Positions 16,885 through 24,720 of a stretch of 38,330 nucleotides of DNA are shown in pieces. The notes beneath the pieces are model-generated. The model saw nothing but the letters and a program-made list of their open reading frames with translations, searched no databases and was not told the DNA's origin. The first letter of the stretch is position 1. The number at the start of each line of letters is the position of its first letter. Source of the stretch: Chitinophagaceae bacterium (GTDB lineage: Bacteria > Bacteroidota > Bacteroidia > Chitinophagales > Chitinophagaceae); assembly GCA_028288585.1 (NCBI GenBank), contig JAQBNL010000040.1, forward strand, positions 1-38,330, in the 5' to 3' direction. A program made the position numbers and the translations under genes.

Positions 16885-16913
16885 CAAATATAAAACAAAA
16901 TATTATGAAACAA
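16885..16913 (-). promoter_or_regulatory. Promoter of the small-protein/TonB-receptor operon (TTG-N18-TATATTTG)
   Basis: Read on the minus strand, TATATTTG (16892-16885) is a perfect -7 element. A TTG at 16913-16911 lies 18 bases upstream of it, the right spacing for the Bacteroidota -33 element. The predicted start of transcription is near 16880, giving a leader of roughly 15-40 bases depending on the ATG used. This is the most complete promoter match in the window. Confidence 0.65.
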
Positions 16914-17001
16914 GGTTGCAAATTTAAATTATTAGCCATAAGAGAATAAAGGGTAAATGAGTGAGACCATTAATAAGAAAAGGGAGGAGTAAGAAGTGGA
17001 T

Positions 17002-18336
17002 TTACCTTGATAATTTTTTTGTTAGCCCGATATTTAAACCGGTACTGGTAATTGGTAAGCTCCCCATACCAACTCCTTTAAGAGGAATTTTTACATAAGG
17101 TTCAATGCGAAGCGTAATATTTTGTTTAAGCTCCCGGTTATATCCAACACTAAAATTTGCAACGGCCAGTATATTAGTTGAAGAGTTATTATAGGTTGCA
17201 GAATGTTGGTAGGGCTGCCCGTTATTGTAACTAATGGCGTAATCATATTTTTCCTTTTTCATAAAATAAGAAGAGAAGCCGGCAGAGGCTGAAAAATTTG
17301 TTTTGCCTGATGTGAGATTATATTTTACAGTAAGGGGAACCTCGATCATATTACATACCCCATCTACATTTTTTATTTTTGTATTTGCATTTGTATAAAC
17401 TCTTTTGGTATCGAAATATTTACCATCGCTGTAATAATATTTCTTATCCCATAACACACCTGATTCCAAACTGATTTTTTTACTTAAACGGTATCCTGCC
17501 AATATCCCCATATTTACACCAATATTTTTTACAGATTGCAATTTAACAGTGCTTATATCCGGGCTAATAATGATACCTGCATACAATCCACGCTTCTGTG
17601 GTTTCCTGATTTTTTTCTGAGCGCTCTTTGTTATTTCCTTATCCTTATTTTTAACTGTAGCAGCCTCAGTTTTTTTGTCGTCATTTAATTTAATTACTGT
17701 TGTTTCAGTTTTATCCTGATTGCTGCCAGTACTTATATTTTTATCATTACTTACGCCAGGTATTATTACGTTTTCTTTTTTATCACTCACTTCAGCTGCT
17801 GTTGTAATAGAAGAAGGATTACCCGGTATAATTAAAGTGCTCGTATTTCCAGTGATTATCGAATTTAATTTTCCCCTGGTCTTGCGCTGAAAAGGGGAAG
17901 AGTTATTTAGTGCTGAATAATTCTTTGAGGGTACAGTAACTGCCTGTGGAATATTTAAGGTGGAATTAATTAATGCTGAAGAATTTTTTGAAGGTACAGT
18001 AACTACCTGTGCAGTGTTTGAGGTGGAATTAATTTTTCCGGGTAATGATGGTTGCACTAAATTTCTATCTGCAATATTTTTTGATGAAGTGCCGGCAGAC
18101 TTATTATTATTATTATTAGAAACATAGTTATTATAAACCCATCCCAAAGGCAATAATAACAGCAGCCACAGCAAGTGCTTATAATTCTTATTTTTTTCAG
18201 ATTGGTTATCCGGTACAGGGTTCCCTGATGATAATTTTTTAACCATAGCATTCCAATCGGCACTATCCGTTTTCAGAGGGTAATCTTCTGCTGCTCTCCT
18301 GAATAATTCATCCATATCGTCGTTTACGGGTTGCAT
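17002..18336 (-). CDS. Predicted dual-membrane-spanning anti-sigma factor with C-terminal outer-membrane beta-barrel
   Basis: The 444-residue protein reads as four parts. (1) A short cytoplasmic head, residues 1-50 (DDMDELFRRAAEDYPLKTDSADW), like the start of anti-sigma proteins next to ECF sigma genes. (2) One transmembrane helix at about 54-72 (HLLWLLLLLPLGWVYNN). (3) A Ser/Thr/Asn/Lys-rich linker at 73-248, likely disordered, with two tandem 21-residue repeats at 107-148. (4) An OMP_b-brl-type barrel at 250-444 (GLYAGIIISPDIS, VNMGILAGYRLSKKISLESGVLW, end ITSTGLNIGLTKKLSR). The start overlaps the sigma gene by 13 bp. This matches the Dma type of anti-sigma factor reported in Bacteroides thetaiotaomicron, in which one chain links the cytoplasm to the outer membrane. 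The specific partner and signal are inference. No signal peptidase site is evident after the helix. Confidence 0.75.
   Translation of the reverse strand: MQPVNDDMDELFRRAAEDYPLKTDSADWNAMVKKLSSGNPVPDNQSEKNKNYKHLLWLLLLLPLGWVYNNYVSNNNNNKSAGTSSKNIADRNLVQPSLPGKINSTSNTAQVVTVPSKNSSALINSTLNIPQAVTVPSKNYSALNNSSPFQRKTRGKLNSIITGNTSTLIIPGNPSSITTAAEVSDKKENVIIPGVSNDKNISTGSNQDKTETTVIKLNDDKKTEAATVKNKDKEITKSAQKKIRKPQKRGLYAGIIISPDISTVKLQSVKNIGVNMGILAGYRLSKKISLESGVLWDKKYYYSDGKYFDTKRVYTNANTKIKNVDGVCNMIEVPLTVKYNLTSGKTNFSASAGFSSYFMKKEKYDYAISYNNGQPYQHSATYNNSSTNILAVANFSVGYNRELKQNITLRIEPYVKIPLKGVGMGSLPITSTGLNIGLTKKLSR
17911..18036 (-). repeat. Tandem 63-bp repeat within the linker of the putative anti-sigma factor
   Basis: Two 63-bp units, 17911-17973 and 17974-18036, differ at scattered positions. 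They encode 21-residue units sharing VTVPSKN-S-AL-NS (linker residues 107-127 and 128-148). The length is a multiple of three, so units can be gained or lost without breaking the frame. They lie in the segment that would cross the periplasm. Confidence 0.8.
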
Positions 18337-18893
18337 ACCTGCACTTGCAGTTCATTTGTTTTAATATAACTTCTTAATAAAGCTTTTGCTTTTGATAAAT
18401 TAGATTTGGATGTTCCCACCGCAATTTTTAGCTGGTTAGCAATTTCCTGGTGCGTAAATCCATCTATAACATACATGTTGAATACCACCCTATAGCCCGG
18501 TGGCAGTTTCTTTATTTCATTAATAAGTTCCTTGTACAATAAGCTCTGGTCAGCAGATTGTGATTTGTCTGTGATCCATATCTGTTCATCGCTCATTCCT
18601 ATCTCTGGTAAAAAACTATCTTTTCTTAACCTGTCAATAGCCGTGTGGATCATTATAGTTTTGAGCCAGCCCATAAATATCATCTCCAGGTTTTGAGATG
18701 CTTCATAATGAAACTGGTACAGCTTACTAAATACTTTTACGAAGCCGTCATTTACAACATCTGTTGCTTTGTCGTACCTGTAAATATATCTGAAAACTAT
18801 TTTTAGGCTATAGCCATAGTATTTCTCATAGAGATGCCTATGATCTCTACTATTATTTTCCATGCATCCTTCAAGTATCTCCTGCAGGCTCAT
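18324..18893 (-). CDS. ECF-family RNA polymerase sigma factor
   Basis: The 189-residue protein has sigma region 2 (LYEKYYGYSLKIVFRYI, ATDVVNDGFVKVFSKLYQF) and the connecting W-L-K-T-I-M-I-HTAIDRLRKD segment. Region 4 is a helix-turn-helix (LPPGYRVVFNMYVIDGFTHQEIANQLKIAVGTSKSNLSKAKALL). It therefore has the layout of a sigma-70 family ECF factor. The last 13 bp overlap the start of the putative anti-sigma gene, a common arrangement for a sigma/anti-sigma pair. Target promoters are unknown; divergent DUF3078 at 19120 is a natural candidate. No -7 TAnnTTTG box lies directly before the ATG, which would fit control by its own product. Confidence 0.9.
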   Translation of the reverse strand: MSLQEILEGCMENNSRDHRHLYEKYYGYSLKIVFRYIYRYDKATDVVNDGFVKVFSKLYQFHYEASQNLEMIFMGWLKTIMIHTAIDRLRKDSFLPEIGMSDEQIWITDKSQSADQSLLYKELINEIKKLPPGYRVVFNMYVIDGFTHQEIANQLKIAVGTSKSNLSKAKALLRSYIKTNELQVQVCNP

Positions 18894-19119
18894 TGCTCTT
18901 TAAACAGTGTTTATTATTATGAATACGGGATATTATTGTTTTGGTTGCCCTGTTAAGATAATAAAAATTCAGGATACCCTGATATTGGAGCAGAAATTTC
19001 CCTTCCCGTATCGAAGCGCTATTCTTAAACGGATTGGAATGAGAATTGATAATACCCAATTTAAATATAATTGTACCCTTCGTAAGGTGCACATTCTTTT
19101 ATCATCTAAATTTTATTAC

Positions 19120-20043
19120 ATGAGAATTTTTTTTACAACATTTTTCCTTATCTCTTTTTTAAATCTTCACGCACAGGATCAAACAGTTAAAGGCCTGCAG
19201 GCAGAATCCAATAAAACCATTAAAAAAGAAGAGGATACTACTAAAAGACTTTGGAGAACAGGTGGCTTATTCAGCCTGAATCTTTCACAGGGAAGCCTGA
19301 AAAACTGGAGTGCCGGCGGAGATGATTTTTCCCTATCCATCAATTCATTTTTAAATGTATTTGCTTTTTATAAGAAAGATAAATACAGCTGGGATAATAC
19401 GCTTGATCTAAATTTTGGCTACCTGAAAACAACCAGCCTTGGCGCCAGGAAGAATGATGACAGGATCGATCTTCTTTCAAAATATGGATACGCATTTAAG
19501 CCAAAGCTTAGCTTATCCGGCTTATTTAATTTCAGAACACAAATGGCACGGGGATATAATTATGATAATAATACAAGGACTTTAACTTCTGCATTCCTTT
19601 CACCGGCTTATATTTTATTAGGTATTGGTTTGGACTATAAGCCCACAAAAAATCTTTCTATTTTTATTTCGCCACTTACCTCACGCTGGGTAATTGTACA
19701 CAATGATAGTTTATCTGCCAAAGGATATTATGGAGTTGTTCCCGGTAAAAAAAGTAAGAATGAAATAGGCGCATTTGCTTCCATAAATTATTTAAAAGCC
19801 TTAAATAAAAGTGTAGGTTATAAAGGTAGGTTAGACCTGTTCTCAAACTATAAACACAATCCAAAAAATATTGATCTGTACATGACCAACACTTTTACAA
19901 CAAAACTGTCAAAAGTATTAGCAGCAAGCTGGAGCATCGACCTTATTTATGATGATGACGTAAAACTGTTTGGCAAGAATCATAATTCAGCAGGCATGCA
20001 GTTTAAATCTTTGATTGGAGTTGGGTTGAGTGTGAAGTTGTAA
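19120..20043 (+). CDS. DUF3078 outer-membrane beta-barrel protein
   Basis: The ATG at 19120 gives 307 residues that begin with a signal peptide (MRIFFTTFFLISFLNLHAQ). The frame is open upstream to 18907, but that extension is not protein-like. The mature part has the DUF3078 hallmark LWRTGGLFSLNLSQGSLKNWSAGGDDFSLS. Repeated barrel strands follow (SWDNTLDLNFGYLKT, DLLSKYGYAFKPKLSLSGLFNFRTQ, LGIGLDYKPTKNLSIFISP) and the end is LIGVGLSVKL. The function is unknown. It is divergent from the ECF sigma gene over 226 bp, where a TAAATTTT near 19107 is a weak -7 candidate. Confidence 0.85.
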   Translation: MRIFFTTFFLISFLNLHAQDQTVKGLQAESNKTIKKEEDTTKRLWRTGGLFSLNLSQGSLKNWSAGGDDFSLSINSFLNVFAFYKKDKYSWDNTLDLNFGYLKTTSLGARKNDDRIDLLSKYGYAFKPKLSLSGLFNFRTQMARGYNYDNNTRTLTSAFLSPAYILLGIGLDYKPTKNLSIFISPLTSRWVIVHNDSLSAKGYYGVVPGKKSKNEIGAFASINYLKALNKSVGYKGRLDLFSNYKHNPKNIDLYMTNTFTTKLSKVLAASWSIDLIYDDDVKLFGKNHNSAGMQFKSLIGVGLSVKL

Positions 20044-20138
20044 ATTACGTAATTATATAGCAGTAGAACTTACGGTTAAAAAAGTACAAAAGGAAAAGAA
20101 GAAAAACCAAGAATGAAACAGTAATTGACGTTCTCTTT

Positions 20139-20654
20139 TTATCTTACTTTCAATGATGCTACAATACCATCAGCATTTTTTTCCCAAGTCGAACGTAACC
20201 TGTCTATGCAATTAAAAGTAAATACTAATGCCTTTCCATCTACTATTGTAATAAAGTAATAATTAAAAATATTTTGGTCAATAGCTTTTGAAATAAATTT
20301 AAAAAATCCAATTTGCTTACCGTTAACTGTCTTTATTCCCGTGTTAATCACTTTTAGGTCTGGATGATTTTTCTTAAGAGATACCATTGTAAAATTGGTG
20401 TAAGCCTTTATTTGGCTATTAGTTACTTGTTGTTGAGTATATTCTCCAATAAGATTAATCTCACCGTTTTCGTCACTTAAGGCTAAGGTTGGTTCTTTTC
20501 GTCCAGGATATTTAAGGGCAAGTACTTCTCTTGTCATTTTTGCTAAATCAGTCGGTACAACAATTTCTACTTTATCATCAAGAAAAGTAATTTTATTTTG
20601 ATTAGCCTGTGAAAAACAAAAAGAGGGAAATAAAAGAAAGAAAATAAATTTCAT
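20139..20654 (-). CDS. Secreted protein of unknown function (possibly DcrB/PsbP-like fold)
   Basis: The 171-residue protein has a clear signal peptide (MKFIFFLLFPSFCFSQ). The mature part has an amphipathic alpha/beta pattern: VEIVVPTDLAKMTREVLALKYPG, INLIGEYTQQQV, TGIKTVNGKQIGFFKFISKAID, YYFITIVDGKALVFTFNC, and a last helix WEKNADGIVASLKV. The order of strands, with a final helix after a hydrophobic strand, recalls the Mog1/PsbP/DcrB-like fold, but I cannot assign it with confidence. The gene stands alone, between the 3' end of the DUF3078 gene and the 3' end of the thiolase gene, and its base composition is somewhat more AT-rich than its neighbours. Confidence 0.65.
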   Translation of the reverse strand: MKFIFFLLFPSFCFSQANQNKITFLDDKVEIVVPTDLAKMTREVLALKYPGRKEPTLALSDENGEINLIGEYTQQQVTNSQIKAYTNFTMVSLKKNHPDLKVINTGIKTVNGKQIGFFKFISKAIDQNIFNYYFITIVDGKALVFTFNCIDRLRSTWEKNADGIVASLKVR

Positions 20655-20784
20655 TTAAGGTGTTTTTAAGTACTTAGCAAAAACTCAAATATATACTATG
20701 AAGTTTTTTTTATGGTACTGTAATTTTAGTTAATGTTTACCATATCTTAAATTTTTATTTTGTCTCAAATCCTATGCAGTTACT

Positions 20785-21963
20785 TTAATTAATATTCTCA
20801 ATAATCCCAGCAATCCCCTGTCCGCCGCCAACACAAGCAGTTACAATTCCGTATTTTTTATTGAGCCGCTTCATGTCATTTGTAATTTGTACAGTGAGCT
20901 TTGTACCTGTACAACCGAGTGGGTGACCTAATGCAATGGCACCTCCATTTATATTTACAATTTCAGGATTGAGTTCTAATTTATTTATTACTGCCAAAGC
21001 CTGCGATGCAAAAGCTTCATTCAATTCTACCAAATCAATTTGAGAAAGATTCATTCCTGCCTGCCTCAATGCCCTTGGCACAGCCTCTACAGGACCAATG
21101 CCCATAATGCGAGGATGAACACCTGCACTTGCACAGGAAACCAACCGTGCAATGGGTTTCAATCCAAGCTCATTCACCATCTTCTCCCCCATCACAATTA
21201 CAAATGCAGCGCCATCGCTTGTTTGTGAAGAGTTGCCTGCAGTAACACTTCCGCCTGCAGCAAATGCGGGCTTTAATTTAGCCAATGCTTCGATAGTTGT
21301 ATCAGCTCTCACACCTTCGTCTGTATCGACAGTAAAATTTCTTTTTTGTTTTTTGCCTTTTTCATCCAGGTAAATTTCTTCAACGTTCATGGGCAAAATA
21401 CCATTCTTAAAATACCCATTTTCAATGGCTGCCCTTGCCTTCCTGTGAGAATTAAAACTAAATTCATCCTGCGCTTCCCGGCTGATAGAATATTCTTTCG
21501 CAACCGCTTCTGCAGTAAGTCCCATTCCCAAATAATAATCAGGAGTGTCAGAAGTAACTGAATAGGCTGGAACGGTTTTCCATCCGGCAGTGGGAACCAT
21601 GCTCATACTTTCTGTTCCTCCGGCAACTATACATTCTGCCTGGCCGCTGCGGATTTTTGCTGTCGCAATGGCTATTGTTTCCAGTCCGCTGGCGCAATAA
21701 CGGTTAACGGTCATGCCGGGCACTTCAATTCCCAAAGCCCTTACACTAATCATCCGGCCAACCTGTAAGCCTTGCTCTGCTTCAGGTACAGCATTGCCAA
21801 CAATAAGGTCGTCTACCCGTTTGCTATCCAGTTGTGGTACCGTTGCCATCAATCCTTTTATTACATCCACTGCCAGGTCATCAGGGCGATAAAATCTAAA
21901 TCCGCCTTTTTTTGATTTGGTAACTGCTGTTCTGAATCCTGCAACTATATATGCTTCCTGCAT
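20785..21963 (-). CDS. Thiolase (acetyl-CoA C-acyltransferase / acetyltransferase)
   Basis: The 392-residue enzyme starts at the ATG at 21963 (MQEAYIVAGFRTAVTK); the frame is open to 22044 but the extra residues are not family-like. The nucleophile Cys90 is in VNRYCASGLETIA. The second set of catalytic residues is NINGGAIALGHPLGCTGTK (His), and the last Cys is in GIVTACVGGGQGIAG. Such enzymes either cleave 3-ketoacyl-CoA in beta-oxidation or condense acetyl-CoA; with no neighbouring beta-oxidation genes in the window the direction is open. The gene is divergent from pyrD, separated by 119 bp. Confidence 0.92.
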   Translation of the reverse strand: MQEAYIVAGFRTAVTKSKKGGFRFYRPDDLAVDVIKGLMATVPQLDSKRVDDLIVGNAVPEAEQGLQVGRMISVRALGIEVPGMTVNRYCASGLETIAIATAKIRSGQAECIVAGGTESMSMVPTAGWKTVPAYSVTSDTPDYYLGMGLTAEAVAKEYSISREAQDEFSFNSHRKARAAIENGYFKNGILPMNVEEIYLDEKGKKQKRNFTVDTDEGVRADTTIEALAKLKPAFAAGGSVTAGNSSQTSDGAAFVIVMGEKMVNELGLKPIARLVSCASAGVHPRIMGIGPVEAVPRALRQAGMNLSQIDLVELNEAFASQALAVINKLELNPEIVNINGGAIALGHPLGCTGTKLTVQITNDMKRLNKKYGIVTACVGGGQGIAGIIENIN

Positions 21964-22082
21964 TTGAATTATAAATTTGATATTTGAAATTATATTGCAA
22001 TTTACTTTTAAAAAAACAGTAACAATGAAAATTTCAGCAAACAAAATCCTAATAATCCTTTAATCCCAGTTCAGGCTACTTC

Positions 22083-23141
22083 ATGTATAAGCTGCTCCGT
22101 AATATTTTGTTTTGGTTTGATGCAGAACAGGTTCATTATTTCTCCATGAACTTTCTAAAAACTGTTTGCAGGCTTGGTTTCATAAAAAAAATAATCAGTA
22201 AAAGATATACTCCCCAAAATTCCCCGGTAAATGTTTTTGGCCTGACATTTAAAAACCCCGTTGGTCTGGCTGCCGGCTTTGATAAAAATGCAAAATATCT
22301 AACTGAATTAGAAACACTGGGTTTTGGTTTTATAGAAATTGGAACTGTTACTCCGTTGCCTCAAAAAGGGAATGACAAACCAAGATTGTTCCGCCTGCCG
22401 AAAGACAAAGCTTTAATAAACCGGATGGGATTTAATAATGATGGGGTTAAAGAAGTAGCTAAGAGATTAAAAGAGTGGAAGGAGAAAAAAGAGGTTCAGA
22501 ACTACAAACTACAAACTACAAACTACAAACTTATTATCGGTGGAAACATTGGTAAAAACAAAAACACTCCAAACGAAGATGCATGGAAAGATTATGAAAT
22601 TTGTTTCCTGGAGTTATTTGATGTGGTTGATTATTTTGTAGTGAATGTTAGCTCACCAAATACACCGGGACTAAGGGAACTTCAACAAAAAGACTCTTTG
22701 AATATCATCCTGTCTCATCTGCAAAACTTAAATTTCAGGAAAAAACATCCTAAACCTCTTTTAGTAAAAATCTCTCCTGATCTGGATAAAAATGAGATTG
22801 ATGATATTATTGACCTGTCGATAGAATTAAATTTAAATGGTATCGTTGCAGCCAATACTACTATCAGCAGAGAACAACTACAAACTACTAACAACAAACT
22901 ACAAACTATTGGTGCCGGAGGATTAAGCGGCTTGCCTTTACGAAAAAGATCTACCGAATTGGTAAGATATATTTCTGAAAAAACAAATAACAACATACCA
23001 ATCATTGCAAGTGGCGGCATATTTGCAGGTGATGATGCAAAAGAAAAAATACATGCAGGTGCATCTTTGGTACAGGTTTGGACCGGCTTTATTTATGAAG
23101 GCCCGGCCATTGTAAAAAATATTTGCAAAGCATTGTCTTAA
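22083..23141 (+). CDS. pyrD: Dihydroorotate dehydrogenase, quinone-dependent (class 2), with two in-frame heptamer-repeat segments
   Basis: This membrane-associated FMN enzyme oxidises dihydroorotate to orotate with quinone. The 352-residue protein has the class 2 N-terminal helices ([22 protein letters not shown]) and [19 protein letters not shown]. It continues with [25 protein letters not shown]-type [12 protein letters not shown], and [11 protein letters not shown] carrying the class 2 catalytic Ser. The end has [16 protein letters not shown] and [12 protein letters not shown]. Residues 140-150 ([11 protein letters not shown]) and 265-275 ([11 protein letters not shown]) are encoded by 7-bp tandem repeats and are not family sequence, though the frame is kept and the motifs around them are intact. 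The gene should be functional. TerC follows 20 bp downstream. Confidence 0.95.
   Translation: MYKLLRNILFWFDAEQVHYFSMNFLKTVCRLGFIKKIISKRYTPQNSPVNVFGLTFKNPVGLAAGFDKNAKYLTELETLGFGFIEIGTVTPLPQKGNDKPRLFRLPKDKALINRMGFNNDGVKEVAKRLKEWKEKKEVQNYKLQTTNYKLIIGGNIGKNKNTPNEDAWKDYEICFLELFDVVDYFVVNVSSPNTPGLRELQQKDSLNIILSHLQNLNFRKKHPKPLLVKISPDLDKNEIDDIIDLSIELNLNGIVAANTTISREQLQTTNNKLQTIGAGGLSGLPLRKRSTELVRYISEKTNNNIPIIASGGIFAGDDAKEKIHAGASLVQVWTGFIYEGPAIVKNICKALS
22500..22534 (+). repeat. In-frame heptamer array inside pyrD (AACTACA, 4 perfect units plus 1 degenerate)
   Basis: Four identical copies of AACTACA at 22500-22527 are followed by a degenerate fifth (AACTTAT). The array starts on a codon boundary and encodes [12 protein letters not shown], a period of 7 codons (21 bp, three units). 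There is no G on the sense strand. Confidence 0.9.
22876..22910 (+). repeat. Second in-frame heptamer array inside pyrD (5 units of AACTACA type)
   Basis: Five 7-base units of the same AACTACA family, with substitutions in three of them, encode [11 protein letters not shown] in the loop between AANTTISRE and GAGGLSG. There is no G on the sense strand. It is 376 bp from the first array in the same gene. Confidence 0.85.
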
Positions 23142-23161
23142 ATTCGCAGCTAATTTTAATT

Positions 23162-23971
23162 ATGGAACATTTATTTACAAGTGAAAGTATTATCAGCTTT
23201 TTAATACTTGTTGTTTTGGAAATTGTGCTGGGTATAGATAATGTGATCTTTGTAAGCATTATTATGAACCGGCTTAGGGAAGCAAAAGATAAATCAAAGG
23301 CAAGAATTATTTGGATGATCACGGGAATTATTTCAAGGAGTTTATTGCTGATCGGTTTGGGATGGCTGCTTTCGCAAAAAGGGAAATCAATATTTACATT
23401 ATTGGGAAAAGGATTTGACCTGGCAAGTTTAGTGATGATACTCGGAGGATTATTTTTAATTTATAAATCAGTAAAAGAGATACATGGCAAGCTGGAAGGC
23501 GAAGACCCCAATGAAGATCCGAAAAATCAAAAGGGAATTTCTTTAGGCAATTCGATCGGGCAGATAATGCTGATCGACGCAGTATTTTCTTTTGACAGCA
23601 TTATTACCGCAGGTGGAACTGCAAAGTATGTTGAAATTATGATCGCCGCAGTTGTTATTGCCATGATGGTAATGTTTCTTTTCAGTCCTAAAATTTCATC
23701 TTTCATTCATAAACATCCAACCATAAAAATGCTTGCTCTCTCATTCTTAGTTATGATAGGTTTAAGTTTGGTTATTGAAGGATGGAACTCAGAGGCAGCA
23801 CACCTGTTGAATCTTAAAAATTATATTTATTTCGGGATGGCTTTTTCATTCGCCGTGGAAATGCTGAATATGTATATGAGAAAAAGGCAAAAAAGAAGTT
23901 CAGGGCCTGTACAATTACACGAGCCTTATTACAAAGAAAATCAATCGAACGATCCGGATTCTGCCCATTAA
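23162..23971 (+). CDS. TerC family integral membrane protein
   Basis: The 269-residue protein has the TerC hallmarks: EIVLGIDNVIFVSI with the acidic/Asn motif near the N-terminus and LRxAKDKSKARIIWM. The second acidic motif is in QIMLIDAVFSFDSIITAGG. At least seven hydrophobic helices are visible. Family members are linked to tellurium resistance or, in better-studied cases, to manganese export and metal loading of secreted proteins. The ATG at 23162 is chosen over the open frame back to 23123 because MEHLFTSESIISFLILV is the normal start. Its stop lies 6 bp from that of the convergent rsmE, with no terminator. Confidence 0.9.
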   Translation: MEHLFTSESIISFLILVVLEIVLGIDNVIFVSIIMNRLREAKDKSKARIIWMITGIISRSLLLIGLGWLLSQKGKSIFTLLGKGFDLASLVMILGGLFLIYKSVKEIHGKLEGEDPNEDPKNQKGISLGNSIGQIMLIDAVFSFDSIITAGGTAKYVEIMIAAVVIAMMVMFLFSPKISSFIHKHPTIKMLALSFLVMIGLSLVIEGWNSEAAHLLNLKNYIYFGMAFSFAVEMLNMYMRKRQKRSSGPVQLHEPYYKENQSNDPDSAH

Positions 23972-23977
23972 ATTAAA

Positions 23978-24700
23978 TTATTGTTGATTAAGTAAAACGG
24001 CTGCTACTACGCCGGCGGTTTCTGTTCGTAATCTTGTATTGCCTAATGAGACCGGAATAAAATTATTCTGTTTAGCTAATTCAATTTCTTCTTTTGTAAA
24101 ATCACCTTCAGGTCCAATTAAAATTATTGATGGCTGCCCGCCCGTGCCAGTTTGGACGGGATTAATTGCGTCATTGCTTAATTGTTTTTTCTCTTCTTCA
24201 ATACAATGAGCAATATACTTTTTTTCATAAGTGGAGCTTTTAATAATCTCCTTAAACTTTATCGGCTCATGCAATGTAGGCAACCATGCCTGTTGAGATT
24301 GCAGCATTGCACTGATAAGAATATTTTTCATTCGGTCGTGACGAAAATGTTGTTTCTCTGTTCGTTCACATAATAAAGGAATGATCTCTGAAACCCCTAT
24401 CTCTGTTGCTTTTTCAAGGAACCATTCAAAGCGGCTGTTATTTTTTATAAGCGAAATGGCTATGGTAATGTTTGATGTATGATGTTGGATGTGGGATGTT
24501 GAAAGAACTTTTACTTCGGTGGCTTTTTTGTGTTCAGTAATTATTTCAGCAGTAATTATTTTGCCTTTACCATTGGTGAGTTGAAGCTGTTCTCCTTCTT
24601 TCATTCGCAAAACCTGGGAAACATGCTTTGAGGTTTCTTCGCTTAAGGTAAAAAAAGTATCAGGTAATAATTCTCCCTGAAAAAAAATTGGTAATGACAT
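23978..24700 (-). CDS. rsmE: 16S rRNA (uracil1498-N3)-methyltransferase RsmE carrying two repeat-derived in-frame segments
   Basis: RsmE is a SPOUT-class methyltransferase that modifies U1498 of 16S rRNA. The 240-residue protein has the N-terminal PUA-like part (MSLPIFFQGELLPDTFFTLSEETSKHVSQVLRMKEGEQ) and the catalytic domain (IAISLIKNNSRFEWFLEKATEIGVSEIIPLLCERTEK). The knot motif is IILIGPEGDFTKEEIELA followed by VSLGNTRLRTETAGVVA. Two stretches look foreign. Residues 68-79 are encoded by a heptamer array, and residues 181-188 (PVQTGTGG) by a GC-rich palindrome. Both keep the frame and sit in loops between conserved motifs. The ATG at 24700 is used; the open frame to 24787 is repeat sequence. 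Confidence 0.93.
   Translation of the reverse strand: MSLPIFFQGELLPDTFFTLSEETSKHVSQVLRMKEGEQLQLTNGKGKIITAEIITEHKKATEVKVLSTSHIQHHTSNITIAISLIKNNSRFEWFLEKATEIGVSEIIPLLCERTEKQHFRHDRMKNILISAMLQSQQAWLPTLHEPIKFKEIIKSSTYEKKYIAHCIEEEKKQLSNDAINPVQTGTGGQPSIILIGPEGDFTKEEIELAKQNNFIPVSLGNTRLRTETAGVVAAVLLNQQ
24141..24160. repeat. GC-rich palindrome inside rsmE (REP-like hairpin)
   Basis: CCCGTGCC and GGACGGG pair around a 5-base AGTTT loop, with one bulged G. The surrounding bases 24135-24160 are far more GC-rich than the gene. The segment encodes PVQTGTGG in a loop just before the conserved IILIGPEG motif. Confidence 0.6.
24465..24499 (-). repeat. In-frame heptamer array inside rsmE (5 units of ACATCCC/ACATCAA type)
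   Basis: On the coding strand five 7-base units each start with ACAT. The first unit begins at a codon boundary (24499) and the array encodes TSHIQHHTSNIT. There is no G on the coding strand. The unit differs from that of the pyrD arrays, but the period and copy number are the same. Confidence 0.85.
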
Positions 24701-24720
24701 TAAATTAATATTCTCCGTTT

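Noticed and set aside
18907-19119. N-terminal extension of the DUF3078 gene or a separate small gene
   Set aside because: The residues are not protein-like, and a proper signal peptide starts at 19120.
20041-20060. ATTACGTAAT palindrome after the DUF3078 gene as terminator or operator
   Set aside because: Only five AT-rich pairs with no T run; likely chance in AT-rich DNA.
22500-22910. CRISPR-like array in pyrD
   Set aside because: Units are 7 bp with no spacers, are translated in frame, and there are no cas genes; this is a short tandem repeat.
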